The notes below the pieces were generated by a model. That model saw only the letters and a list, made by a program, of their open reading frames with translations. It ran no database searches and was not told the origin of the DNA. This document shows, piece after piece, positions 35,522 to 46,319 of a DNA stretch of 64,000 nucleotides. The DNA comes from Siphonodentalium dalli. Its lineage: Eukaryota > Mollusca > Scaphopoda > Gadilida > Siphonodentaliidae. The translations under genes and the position numbers were made by a program. Location of the stretch: NCBI GenBank assembly GCA_032622095.1, contig CP136064.1:142619954-142683953 (forward strand), in the 5' to 3' direction. The stretch's first letter is position 1. The number at the start of each line of letters is the position of its first letter.

Positions 35522-36563
35522 TCTATTATATATTTCGGAAGATCTGTGTGTGTGTGTGTTGTGTGTGTTCGCGATGAACTCGAAAACGGCCGAGCCGATT
35601 TCGATGCAACTTGGTATATGGACGTATTTTCAGCCGTGAAGTGGCATAGGCCTATTAATTTGCCCGTGCGACGTGACATTGACCTTGAAATCGGGTAATT
35701 TCAAGGTCAAACGCCCGAATATCACGGGATTTCGGTGAAACTTGGTATGTGGGGGTGCTTTCGGTCGGGGAGTGGCATAAGCATATTAATTTGCCCGCGC
35801 GACGTGACCTTGACCTTGAAATCTGGTAATTTCAAGGTCAAACGCCCGAATATCACGGGATTTCGATGAAACTTGGTATGTGGGATACATTCGGCCGGGG
35901 AGTGGCATAAACCTATTAATTTACCCGTGCGGCGTGACATTGACCTTGAAATCGTGTCATTTCAAGGTCAAACTCCCGAATATCACGGGATTTCGATGAA
36001 ACTTGGTATGAAACTTGGTATGTGGGGGTACTTTCGTATGGGGAGTCTCATAAGCATATTAATTTGCCCGTGCGACGTGACCTTGACCTTGAAATCGGGT
36101 CATTTCAAGGTCATACGCACGAATATCACGGGATTTTGATGAAAATTAGTGTCTATGGTTACTTTGGTATTGGAGTCTCATAAACCTATTCATTTGCCCG
36201 TGCGACGTTACCTTGACCATGAAATCGGATCAATTCAAGGTCAAATCGCGAATTTTGATTGGATTTCCACGAAATGTTATACACAGGGTTACTTTTGTCC
36301 ACTGAGTGTTTTGGACGGGTCAAATCGTGACCCGACCTGACCTTTACCTTCAAAATGTTCAATTCAAGGTCAAATCTGGTAAAACCGGATGGATTTCGAC
36401 GGGTACTTTTGTCGGGTACTTTTGTCCAGGCAGTGTTTTGGACGGGTCAAATCGTGACCGCACCTGGCCTTGACCTTCAAAATGGACAATTCAAGGTCAA
36501 ATCGCGCAATTCGCCGAAAAGCAGAGGGGAAACAGCCCGGACGAAGTCGGGTCCACCTGCTAG
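35522..36563 (+). mobile_element. Helitron-like element B1 (TCAAGGTCA repeat type)
   Basis: Starts TCTATTATATATTTCGGAAG exactly after the CTAG of A1 and ends GCCCGGACGAAGTCGGG...CTAG. It has about five repeats of roughly 130 bp containing TGACCTTGACCTTGAAAT, TTTCAAGGTCAAACG and GATTTCGATGAAACTTGG, then shorter units with GACGGGTCAAATCGTGACC. No real coding sequence. Confidence 0.65.
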
Positions 36564-37904
36564 TCTCATATATATTTTGAAGACGTCTGTTTGTCTGTAT
36601 GTTTGTTTGTCTGTCTGTCATTAATACAAATCTACGATTCTCGACCGATCGGGACGAAACTTGGTACGTGTGTGTAGTTTGACCAGGCGGTGGACGTTGT
36701 CGTATTGGAGAACCCGTGCGGCGCCCGCTTCGCGCATGCGCAGACGAGATCTCGGAAACGGGTGGAGCTATCGACTTGAAATTTGCTATGTGAATGTATC
36801 TTGCCCCGGATACGAATTTTATCGGGCCGCCGAGCCCGTGCGACGCCAGCTTCGTGCATGCGCAGACGAGATATCGGAAACGGGTGGAGCTATCGACTTG
36901 AAATTTGCTATGTGAATGTATCTTGCCCCGGATACGAATTTTATCGGATCGCCGAGCCCGTGCAACGCCAGCTTCGCGCATGCGCAGACCAGATCTCGGA
37001 AACGGGTGGAGCTATCGACTTGAAATATGGTATGTGAATGTATCTTGCCCCGGATACGAATTTATACAAATCTACGATTCTCGACCGATCGGGACGGATA
37101 CGAATTTTATCGGGTCGCCGAGCCCGTGCGACGCCAGCTTCGCGCATGCGCAGACCAGATATCGGAAACGGTTAGAGCTATCGACTTGAAATTTGGTTTT
37201 TGAATAGCCCGGACAACGTCGGGCTCATCGGCTACGGGCTGGGTAGAGCTATCGACTTGAAATTTGGTTTTTGAATAGCCAGGACAACGTCGGGCTCATA
37301 ATTTGCTATATGAATGTATCTTGCCCCGGATACGAATTTTATCGGGTCGCCGAGCCCGTGCGACGCCAGCTTCGCGCATGCGCAGACGAGATCTCGGAAA
37401 CGGGTGGAGCTATCGACTTGAAATTTGGTATTTGAATGTATCTTGCCCCGGATACGAATTTTATCGGGTCGCCGAGCCCGTGCGACGCCAGCTTCGCGCA
37501 TGCGCAGACCAGATCTCGGAAACGGGTGGAGCTATCGACTTGAAATTTGGTATGTCCCCGGATACGAATTTATACAAATCTACGATTCTCGACCGATCGG
37601 GACGGATACGAATTTTATCGGGTCGCCGAGCCCGTGCGACGCCAGCTTCGCGCATGCGCAGACCAGATATCGGAAACGGGTAGAGCTATCGACTTGAAAT
37701 TTGTTTTTTGAATAGCCCTGACAACGTCGGGCTCATAATTTGCTATGTGAATGTATCTTTCCCCGGATGGGAATTTTATCGGGTCGCCGAGCCCGTGCGA
37801 CGCCAGCTTCGCGCATGCGCAGACCAGATCTCGGAAACGGGTGGAGCTATCGACATGAAATTTGGTTTTTGAATAGCCCGCACAACGTCGGGCTCATCGG
37901 CTAG
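36564..37904 (+). mobile_element. Helitron-like element A2
   Basis: An A-type element of 1341 bp, twice the length of A1 because it holds more 122-bp repeats (for example 36783 and 36905, 37303 and 37425). Two internal copies of the AGCC(C/A)GGACAACGTCGGGCTCAT end-hairpin near 37206 and 37276 show that A-type termini also occur inside it, so it may itself be a fusion of several copies. Confidence 0.6.
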
Positions 37905-38860
37905 TCTATTATATATTTCGGAAGATCTGTGTGTGTGTGTGTTGTGTGTGTTCGCGATGAACTCGAAAACGGCCGAGCCGATTTCGATGAAACTTGGTAT
38001 ATGGACGTATTTTCAGCCGTGAAGTGGCATAGGCCTATTAATTTGCCCGTGCGACATGACATTGACCTTGAAATCGGGTAATTTCAAGGTCAAACGCCCG
38101 AATATCACGGGATTTCGGTGAAACTTGGTATGTGGGGGTGCTTTCGGTCGGGGAGTGGCATAGGCATATTAATTTGCCCGCGCGACGTGACCTTGACCTT
38201 GAAATCTGGTAATTTCAAGGTCAAACGCCCGAATATCACGGGATTTCGATGAAACTTGGTATGTGGGATACATTCGGCCGGGGAGTGGCATAAACCTATT
38301 AATTTACCCGTGCGGCGTGACATTGACCTTGAAATCGTGTCATTTCAAGGTCAAACTCCCGAATATCACGGGATTTCGATGAAACTTGGTATGAAACTTG
38401 GTATGTGGGGGTACTTTCGTATGGGGAGTCTCATAAGCATATTAATTTGCCCGTGCGACGTGACCTTGACCTTGAAATCGGGTCATTTCAAGGTCATACG
38501 CACGAATATCACGGGATTTTGATGAAAATTAGTGTCTATGGTTACTTTGGTATTGGAGTCTCATAAACCTATTCATTTGCCCGTGCGACGTTACCTTGAC
38601 CATGAAATCGGATCAATTCAAGGTCAAATCGCGAATTTTGATTGGATTTCCACGAAATGTTATACACAGGGTTACTTTTGTCCACTGAGTGTTTTGGACG
38701 GGTCAAATCGTGACCCGACCTGACCTTTACCTTCAAAATGTTCAATTCAAGGTCAAATCTGGTAAAACCGGATGGATTTCGACGGGTACTTTTGTCGGGT
38801 ACTTTTGTCCAGGCAGTGTTTTGGACGGGTCAAATCGTGACCGCACCTGGCCTTGACCTT
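37905..38860 (+). mobile_element. Helitron-like element B2, 3' end replaced
   Basis: Nearly identical to B1 at an offset of 2383 bp. It stops at about 38860 inside the last repeat (GGCCTTGACCTTCA) and continues directly as A-type sequence (TGCGCAGACCAGATATCGG). Its own 3' hairpin and CTAG are missing. Confidence 0.65.
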
Positions 38861-39758
38861 CATGCGCAGACCAGATATCGGAAACGGTTAGAGCTATCGA
38901 CTTGAAATTTGGTTTTTGAATAGCCCGGACAACGTCGGGCTCATCGGCTACGGGCTGGGTAGAGCTATCGACTTGAAATTTGGTTTTTGAATAGCCAGGA
39001 CAACGTCGGGCTCATAATTTGCTATGTGAATGTATCTTGCCCCGGATGCGAATTTTATCGGGTCGCCGAGCCCGTGCGACGCCAGCTTCGCGCATGCGCA
39101 GACGAGATCTCGGAAACGGGTGGATCTATCGACTTGAAATTTGGTATGTGAATGTATCTTGCCCCGGATACGAATTTATACAAATCTACGATTCTCGACC
39201 GATCGGGACGGATACGAATTTTATCGGGTCGCCGAGCCCGTGCGACGCCAGCTTCGCGCATGCGCAGACCAGATATCGGAAACGGGTAGAGCTATCGACT
39301 TGAAATTTGGTTTTTGAATAGCCCGGACAACGTCGGGCTCATCGGCTACGGGCTGGTTAGAGCTATCGACTTGAAATTTGGTTTTTGAATAGCCAGGACA
39401 ACGTCGGGCTCATAATTTGCTATGTGAATGTATCTTGCCCAGGATACGAATTTTATCGGGTCGCCGAGCCCGTGCGACGCCAGCTTCGCGCATGTGCAGA
39501 CGAGATCTCGGAAACGGGCGGAGATATCGACTTGAAATTTGGTATGTGAATGTATCTTGCCCCGGATACGAATTTTATCGGGTCGCCGAGCCCGTGCGAC
39601 GCCAGCTTCGCGCAGGCGCAGACCAGATATCGGAAACGGGTAGAGCTATCGACTTGAAATTTGGTTTTTGAATAGCCCGGACAACGTCGGGCTGGGTAGA
39701 GCTATCGACTTGAAATTTTTTTTTTAATAGCCCGGACAACGTCGGGCTCATCGGCTAG
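38861..39758 (+). mobile_element. Helitron-like element A3, 5' end missing
   Basis: Begins within a 122-bp repeat at the junction with B2 and matches 37145 onwards (offset 1716). It ends with the A-type hairpin and CTAG at 39755-39758. Some repeat copies carry altered cores, for example GCGCATGTGCAG near 39489 and GCGCAGGCGCAG near 39609. Confidence 0.6.
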
Positions 39759-40438
39759 TCTCATATATATTTTGAAGACCTCTGTCTGTCTGTTTGTCTG
39801 TTTGTCTGTCATTTATACAAATCTACGATTCTCGACCGATCGGGACGAAACTTGGTACGTGTGTGTAGTTTGACCAGGCGGTCGTCGTTGTCGTATTGGC
39901 GAGCCCTTGCTGCGCCCGTTTCGCGCATGCGCAGACGTGATATCGGAAACGGGTGGAGCTATAGACTTGAAATTTGCTGTGTGAATGTATCTTGCCCCGG
40001 ATATGAATTTTATCGGGTCGCCGAGACCGTGCGACGCCAGCTTCGCGCATGCGCAGACGATATCTCGGAAACGGGTGGAGCTATCGACTTGAAATTTGGT
40101 ATGTGAATGTATCTTGCGCCGGATACGAATTTTATCGGGTCGCCGAGCCCGTGCGATGCCAGCGTCGCGCATGCGCAGACGAGATCTCGGAAACGGGTGG
40201 AGCTATCGACTTGAAATTTGGTATGTGAATGTATCTTGCCCCGGATACGAATTTTATCGGGTCGCCGAGCCCGTGCGATGCCAGCTTCGCGCATGCGCAG
40301 ACCAGATCTCGGAAACGGGTAGAGCTATCGACTTGAAATTTGGTTTTTGAATAGCCCGGACAACGTCGGGCTGGGTAGAGCTATCAACTTGAAATTTGGT
40401 TTTTGAATAGCCCGGATAACGTCTGGCTCAGCGGCTAG
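39759..40438 (+). mobile_element. Helitron-like element A4
   Basis: Starts TCTCATATATATTTTGAAGA after the CTAG of A3 and ends ATAACGTCTGGCTCAGCGG then CTAG at 40435-40438. It contains four 122-bp repeats with the GCGCATGCGC core. No genes. Confidence 0.65.
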
Positions 40439-41071
40439 TCTATTATATATTTTGGGACATATGTGTGTGTGTGTGTGTGTCTGTCTGTCTGCCTGCCTGT
40501 TCGCGATGGACTCGAAAACGGCCCAGCCGATTTAGATGAAACTTAGTATGTGGGGGTACTTTCGGCCGGGGAGTGGCATAGGCCTGTTAATTTGCCCGTG
40601 CAAGTGACCTTGATTTTGAATCGGGTTATTTCAAGGTCAAACGCCCAAATATCACGGAATTTCGATGAAAATTAGTGTCTGTGGATACTTTCGTTTGGGG
40701 AGTGTCGTAAGCCTATGCATTTGCCCGTGCGACGTGACCTTGAAATCGGGTCAATTCAAGGTCAAATCGCGAATTTTTATGGGATTTCGACGAAATTGTA
40801 TACATAGGGTTACCTTTGTCCACTGAGTGTTTTGGAAGGGTCAAATCGTGACCCCGACCTGATCTTGACCTGCAAAATTATCAATTCGAGGTCAAATCGG
40901 GTAAAACCGGATGGATTTCACGGGTACTTTTGTCGGGTATTTTTGTCCGGGCAGTGTTTTGGACGGGTCAAATCGTGACCCCACCTGACCTTGACCTTCA
41001 AAATGGACAATTCAAGGTCAAATCGCGCAATTCGCCGAAAAGCAGTGGGGAAACAGTCCGGACGAAGTCGG
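40439..41071 (+). mobile_element. Helitron-like element B3, no clean 3' end
   Basis: Starts TCTATTATATATTTTGGGAC directly after A4. It has B-type repeats and reaches the terminal hairpin region (CCGGACGAAGTCGG near 41057) but lacks the final CTAG and runs into further TTTTGACC-type repeat sequence. Confidence 0.55.
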
Positions 41072-41400
41072 TTTTACACGATTTGACCTCGAATTGATCA
41101 TTTTGAAGGTCGAGTTCAGGTCAGGGTCACGATTTGACCCGTCCAAAACACTCCCTGGAAAAAATTACCACTAAGTATCAAATTTCGTCAAAATCCGTCT
41201 GGCAGTTTTCCAACACCAACACCCCAAAAATGGTGGAAATCGGCCCAGCGGATAGCGGGAAATCGGCCCAGCGGATACCGAGATACCCTATGTATCAAAT
41301 TTCGTCCGTAAAAATCCGCCAGTTTTACCCGATTTTATTTCCACTCAAGTATATAAACGCTCCTCATATACACACGCTCATTAATTATCAAGCTTCAACG
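41072..41400 (-). mobile_element. Helitron-like fragment
   Basis: Repeat sequence like that at 29212-29950 (TTTGACC(C/T)G, CCAAAACACTCCCTGG, AAATTTCGTCAAAATCCG), fused to the end of B3 in the opposite orientation. Neither terminus is clear. Confidence 0.4.
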
Positions 41401-41921
41401 TAAAGATAAATTAGCATTGTGTGTATTTAGTAAATTTTAACTAATTATAACTAATTATTTTCTCGCCGTCAAAGTTCAACAATGTCGATGTTGTTGGTAT
41501 TGACGGCTTTGGGGCCACCGGTAGATTCGTACACGGAAGCCATTTCAGCTAAATAGATTCTTGGATGAGATTCCAGACCATAAAGATGATGATACCCCGC
41601 GGGATAACTGTACACGACTTGAGCCTATGCGTGGTGTGAATATAAAAAAAAAAATCTATCGACAATAGACCTAAGAATATCAGCTGTAACAAAATTTATA
41701 TATCAGAAATTGTAAATGATATATTTTGGGATAGATACACGATTCTTAATAGCCTGCAAATTGACAATATATATTGTAAATGTTATAATTTTGGGATAAA
41801 TACACGATTCGTAATTGCCTGCAAATTGACAAAATCTCTTACGTTCGCCGACGACGTATGAATATATATTTATCCTCCCAGTATCGGGTGACAATCACGC
41901 CGGATCCGGATATATGAGTTT
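41401..41921. other. No gene seen
   Basis: AT-rich. Two copies of a short stretch with TTTTGGGATA(G/A)ATACACGATTC occur near 41728 and 41791 (period about 64 bp). No coding sequence. Confidence 0.4.
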
Positions 41922-42175
41922 TGAAGGTCAAGGTGACGTCGCACGGGCAAATTAATATGCCTATGCCACTCCCCGGCCGAAAGCACCCCCACATACCAAG
42001 TTTTATCGAAATCGGGTCGGCCGTTTTCGAGTTCATCGCGAACACACACACACACACCCTCTCACACACACACACACGCTCACACACACACACACGCACA
42101 CACACACACACCCTCACACACACACACCCTCACACACATACATATATATACGGAGTTCTGAAATGACATAGTAGA
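41922..42175 (-). mobile_element. Helitron-like B-type fragment with CA-repeat expansion
   Basis: On the minus strand the 5' end TCTACTATGTCATTTCAGAA lies at 42175, followed by a (GT)n stretch (42040-42140 on the plus strand is CA-rich), GTTCGCGATGAACTCG and one B-type repeat. Its 5' end abuts the CTAG end of the next element. Confidence 0.6.
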
Positions 42176-42558
42176 CTAGCTGATGTACTCGACTTTGTTC
42201 GGGCTATTTAGGGATTTCTTTGTGATCGCCTTCATATGGACAGTACCCGGTATATACAGCATCTGAACAAACTATTTTTCAATTGGTCCAGAAACATGCC
42301 TATATCAGCACGTTCGATGACATGGTCGCACGTGAAATTGGACCCGTCCATGTTGCTCCCGGGATCGAAGTAGTCCTACACACAAGGTCAAGGTCAAGGT
42401 CAAGGTCCAGAAACATGCCTATGAGCGAGGTCAGGTTGACACGTTAAATACCAAATCCGAGTCGGATCGGTCGAGCAGTGTGCGAGTCTATAACACGCAT
42501 ACATACATGCATTCATACACACATACATACAGACAGATATTCCAAAATGTATAATCGA
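42176..42558 (-). mobile_element. Helitron-like element D
   Basis: On the minus strand from TCGATTATACATTTTGG (42558) to CTAG (42179-42176). It contains the direct run AAGGTCAAGGTCAAGGTC near 42386, that is several overlapping TCAAGGTCA motifs. Its 3' CTAG is immediately followed by the next element's TCTAC. Confidence 0.5.
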
Positions 42559-42696
42559 TAGCTACAAGAATTCTATGATAAATAGTTTACGGGCGATCTG
42601 ATGCATGCATCTTAGTTTTCTTGTTTAAAGTGTTGTCGATTTTCTTGTCGTAGTCACTCTTTGCTTTCCTCACTGCGTGTACGCATTGGTTACGAA

Positions 42697-43403
42697 TCGT
42701 ACACGCAAAAAACTCAAGTGCTGTATTCTTACACTTGGCAAGTGTTACACTGATTTCGGCAGTACAGGTGCCATTTTCACACCTGAAGTGTACTCAAAAG
42801 AGCCTTACGTCAGGTGTAATGCGTTTTCGGTAGCACCTCGCAAAGTGCTGAATTTCCAACACTTCTACGGACTCATCGTTTCGGACAAGGACCATTTTGA
42901 TTGGACGTCACTAGATTCGACGTCACTAGTCTGAGACTCAATCACAGATAAAGTTTTTTCCACGCGGTCAACTGGTCGCCATTTTGATCAACTGAAGTGA
43001 AAGTGACTGTGACGACCAGCTTCTTTCAACAATTTTTCAACAAAAACAACATTATTTCACTTTGGATCACTTTGGTGAGTATTGAATGTTGAATGCAGTG
43101 AGTATTGGACTAAGAAGTGTTTTAAGAAAGAGGTAAAGTGTGCTTCAGACATTTCCAAATCGGGACCAAGGTAGTCATAAGGTGTTATTTCTACACTTGT
43201 AAGTGCATCTCTACATATCCCCAGGTGCAGTAGTATTACACTTCGGGTGCTGCAATGTAAAACTTGGTAAGTGCTATATGTTTAGCACCTGAATAAGTGT
43301 TGTCCGCGCACTTCGGGTGCTGTCCCTATTCGAGCACTTGTTAAGTGTGATATACAGCACTCTAAAGGATAGGTTTAGCACTTCGGTTTTTTTGTGTGTA
43401 CGA
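42697..43403. mobile_element. MITE with CGTACAC ends and internal AAGTG/CACTT motifs
   Basis: The left terminus TCGTACACGCAAAAAACTC (42697) is inverted at the right end (GGTTTTTTTGTGTGTACGA, 43403). The arms continue with many AAGTGCT/AGCACTT and CACTTGT motifs in opposite orientation on the two sides. About 705 bp with no coding frame. No target duplication could be fixed. Confidence 0.6.
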
Positions 43404-44470
43404 AAATTCGATCAAGCAGTCGATGAATTACTATGTTTCGCTTTCTTATGTAGACTATTGCGTTTTCGCATTAGTTTCTTTATGCCACATGGGAGCCAAG
43501 GTGGGGCGTTCTTCCGTAGACAAACAGTTTTTGTTGGAATATATCTGATGCAAGCATCTGTTATTAATTGTGTCACAAATCACCTTAAAGTGTCCCCGGT
43601 GTGTCCTTGTGGTGGTTTTGAAATTGAATGAGCATATCATTTTCTCTTGAAATGTCCATTGTATACTCAAGCAAGAACTGAAATGTTAGCTGATCTGCCA
43701 TCAATTATAATATCACCTGATGTACTTCTGTGTGCGTCGCCTGATCTCGCTGATGATTTGAACATTAAAATTTTCGATGTTGTACAGAAGTTCATTGTCT
43801 GTACTGGGCGTTTCAGACTCACGGGTACGGTGGTTTAAGCCGAAACACGCGTGTTACTAATAACCTATATGTAATGTCTTAAATTATAGTCACTGTGCGT
43901 GTTTTAGCCCTACCACCTCGCCCTCTATACTGGAATAATTATTTATGGTACATACACATTTCGTCACTTATTAAATACTTATTAAATACATTAACTAAAA
44001 AGCTCATTAAAGGAATGTGAATAATTCTGATATTCCGCCGATTTGGAATTCTCTCCAATTGGGTCGTAGCGTGCCCAAATTTATTTGCATTGAGACTTTT
44101 CACTGGCTTGTGACAATAAATGGTGATCAATTTAAAACGATACAATCCTCACTTATTTCTGCGTGATATATCTTATCCTACTGTTAATAGTAAGTTCACC
44201 TACCCATTTTCAACCACTGCCTGCACTCCCTTTCTCTTTCCTATCCCTTCACCTAAACTTTATTATTCGGACCACACAGAACCGAACCCGTCTGATATAC
44301 CCCAATGGTATCTATTGGGGTAACATTTATTTTCTGAGGATAGTACTTAACAAAAGCCCCCAAGCTTGTTGCCCAATCCTATTTTGAAAACTTAAAAAAT
44401 TATATGTTTTGTATTTATTGTATGTAATTATGTTCTGTATTAGTTCAAATTAAATATTGTTTAAACCAAT
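43404..44470 (+). pseudogene. LINE ORF2 C-terminal fragment and 3' UTR (plus strand)
   Basis: The C-terminal finger reads CPCGGFEIE, then a stop, then AYHFLLKCPLY (43596-43660), so the frame is open apart from a TGA near 43629. The frame continues to 43838. The 3' untranslated region contains TTTTCTGAGGATAG (44330) and ends with ATTAAATATTGTTTAAACCA (about 44448), as in the LINE tail at 33233-33385. Confidence 0.6.
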
Positions 44471-44697
44471 ACGTTTGCAATCGTAGATACGTGTCGATCC
44501 GAACAGATTTTTCTAAAGTCCCAATTTAGGAAAATTATGTTCATGGCTGCATAGTCAGCTCGATCGTAGTACCCGACTTGTCTTTTGATCATTGATTGAC
44601 TTGATATTGGTAAATCGATGTCAAGAGTAATTGGGGAATAGTATCGGATTCGGTCATCAAAAAATGAGCCAATAACTTCAGTTTTACCTACATACTC

Positions 44698-45245
44698 CAG
44701 GGGGGGGGGGTCGGAAAAAAAATTCAGGCACGTATGGCATTTTTTCCCTTTCGATCATTTTTTGTACCCACCCACCCCCACCGCCAATTTTTTTTCCGTT
44801 TTCGGCAGTTTTTTCCGACCATTTTTTGACACCCATCCCCCTTTTAACACTAAAACAGAGATTTGCGGGGGGAAATTCACTGTAAACAGCTGTATATGAA
44901 TTTCTGTGCATACTATTTATCATGGATGTTAACATGGACATGTAAATATGAATGAGTCATTTTGAGGTCATTCGGCCAAAAAAACATGGCTGCCAGCGGC
45001 CATCTTGGATTTCAAAATTTGCAACAAAATACAACACGATAACTGCCTGCAGTCAGTTTACAGTTAGAATTACATTATTTCTCTCATTCAAAGTGGGTTT
45101 GAAGCCCAACTCATTGCCAAAACACTAAAAAACAAGCAGGAAATAATTTTTTTAGTTGCGGAAAAAATTGCTTGTTGGTGGCTTTGACCACCCACCCACC
45201 CCGGCATACGTGCCGGAATTTTTTTTTTTCACCCCCCCCCCCCTG
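44698..45245. mobile_element. hAT-like MITE with poly-G ends
   Basis: The left end CAGGGGGGGGGG is inverted at the right end (CCCCCCCCCCCTG), and inversion continues through AAAAAAATTCAGGCACGTATG against CATACGTGCCGGAATTTTTTT. CATACTC occurs immediately outside on both sides (44691-44697 and 45246-45252), a 7-bp direct repeat. hAT elements usually give 8 bp, and the eighth base here mismatches. A diverged satellite monomer (GGCTGCCAGCGGCCAT, about 44984) lies inside it. It interrupts the minus-strand LINE endonuclease. Confidence 0.7.
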
Positions 45246-45870
45246 CATACTCGTTATAATTTGTTAGGAAAAGATCAATGACAGATGATGACGTTTCGGT
45301 GAAATGAGTTGGAGAGGTCACTAACTGGGAGAGACCACATCGTGAACAAATACCATTAATTTTACCATTGCTTCCATCTTTATAGTGTTCGTTAAAGTCA
45401 CCTCATATTATAGTATCGCTTAAGTCATTAATCGCCTTTTTAATGTTCAACTCAATGCAGTCCCATAAAGAAACTTGGGGGCCTATAGAAACATCCAAGT
45501 ATCAATTTCCTGTTTTGAACCTTTATTTCAACCCATAGTGATTCAAGACCAGGTACGATAGATCAGGGCGAGTTTTATAGGGAATGCAATCACGTATATA
45601 AATACTAACACCACCACCTGTTGTATCACTGGTTCTATCGTTTCTGAATGGTTCATGAAAACCATGGAGGAGGATCTCATCATTTCCAATTGAGTCATCC
45701 AGCCATGTTTCAGTAAACATACAAATGTCGAAATTTATTGATTCAGCATTTAGTATGGTCATTTTATTCCTAATACTCTGTGTGTTTAACTGTAATATTG
45801 AGCAGCGTTTTTGGGTCGGGACGTTATGAACATGGCCTGGGTTTTGTTCGATGTCACCACATAATAACAT

Positions 45871-46319
45871 CCAGGAGCAGCAACAGTATAACAGATAGGC
45901 CGAATACGAACGTTACAAGTTTGGCCTGTAAAATTGGATAACCTGTATGCTGGCATATATACTTATTGTTAGTTATATGGTCTGTGTCTAGATAGACAAG
46001 ATCAGTGATGTTCTTCAGAAATAAGCTCATCAGATGTGGAAAAAAGACACAATATCATCAGAACTATGCGCAAGATTTTGTCAGCAGACATTCCATTTGA
46101 ACGGAGAAAGAGAAAAATAATTAATGCTTCGGACGTAATCCGGTTGAATCGCATCCTCCCCTTGGCAAGACGATTGATTTAGGTGCTGACAATTTCCAGT
46201 ATGTCCCTATTTGCGGAGGTCCCCGAATTCGCGGAGATCCCCTATAAAATGGTCGTAATATGATGATTTTAATGAGTGAACGGGTGCGTACATGTCAGAT
46301 ATACATGTATATATAAACC
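45871..46319. other. No gene seen
   Basis: Sequence 5' of the LINE endonuclease start. No coding frame or repeat recognised. Confidence 0.4.

Larger units (their letters stand above)
42580..45870 (-). pseudogene. LINE ORF2 endonuclease fragments (minus strand), broken by insertions
   Basis: The APE endonuclease N-terminus lies at 45870-45523 (SILQLNTQSIRNK, ICMFTETWLDD, GGGVSIYIRD), continuing in shifted frames to about 45253 (GDFNEHY, then SVIDLFLTNY). After a MITE (44698-45245) the endonuclease C-terminus resumes at about 44690-44480 (SFFDDRIRYYSP, GYYDRADYAA). The pre-RT linker (NQCVHAVRKAKSDYDKKI) reappears at 42694-42590. A plus-strand LINE 3' fragment and another MITE lie in between. 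The RT is not present. Confidence 0.65.

Noticed and set aside
34867-40350. Dozens of open frames on both strands encoding RRPDKIRIR, RARATPASRMRR and similar
   Set aside because: They repeat with the 122-bp unit, exist in several frames at once and shift with each indel, so they are by-products of GC-rich tandem repeats, not genes.
41922-42175. 94-codon frame with Cys-Val repeats
   Set aside because: It encodes the complement of the CA microsatellite inside a Helitron-like element.
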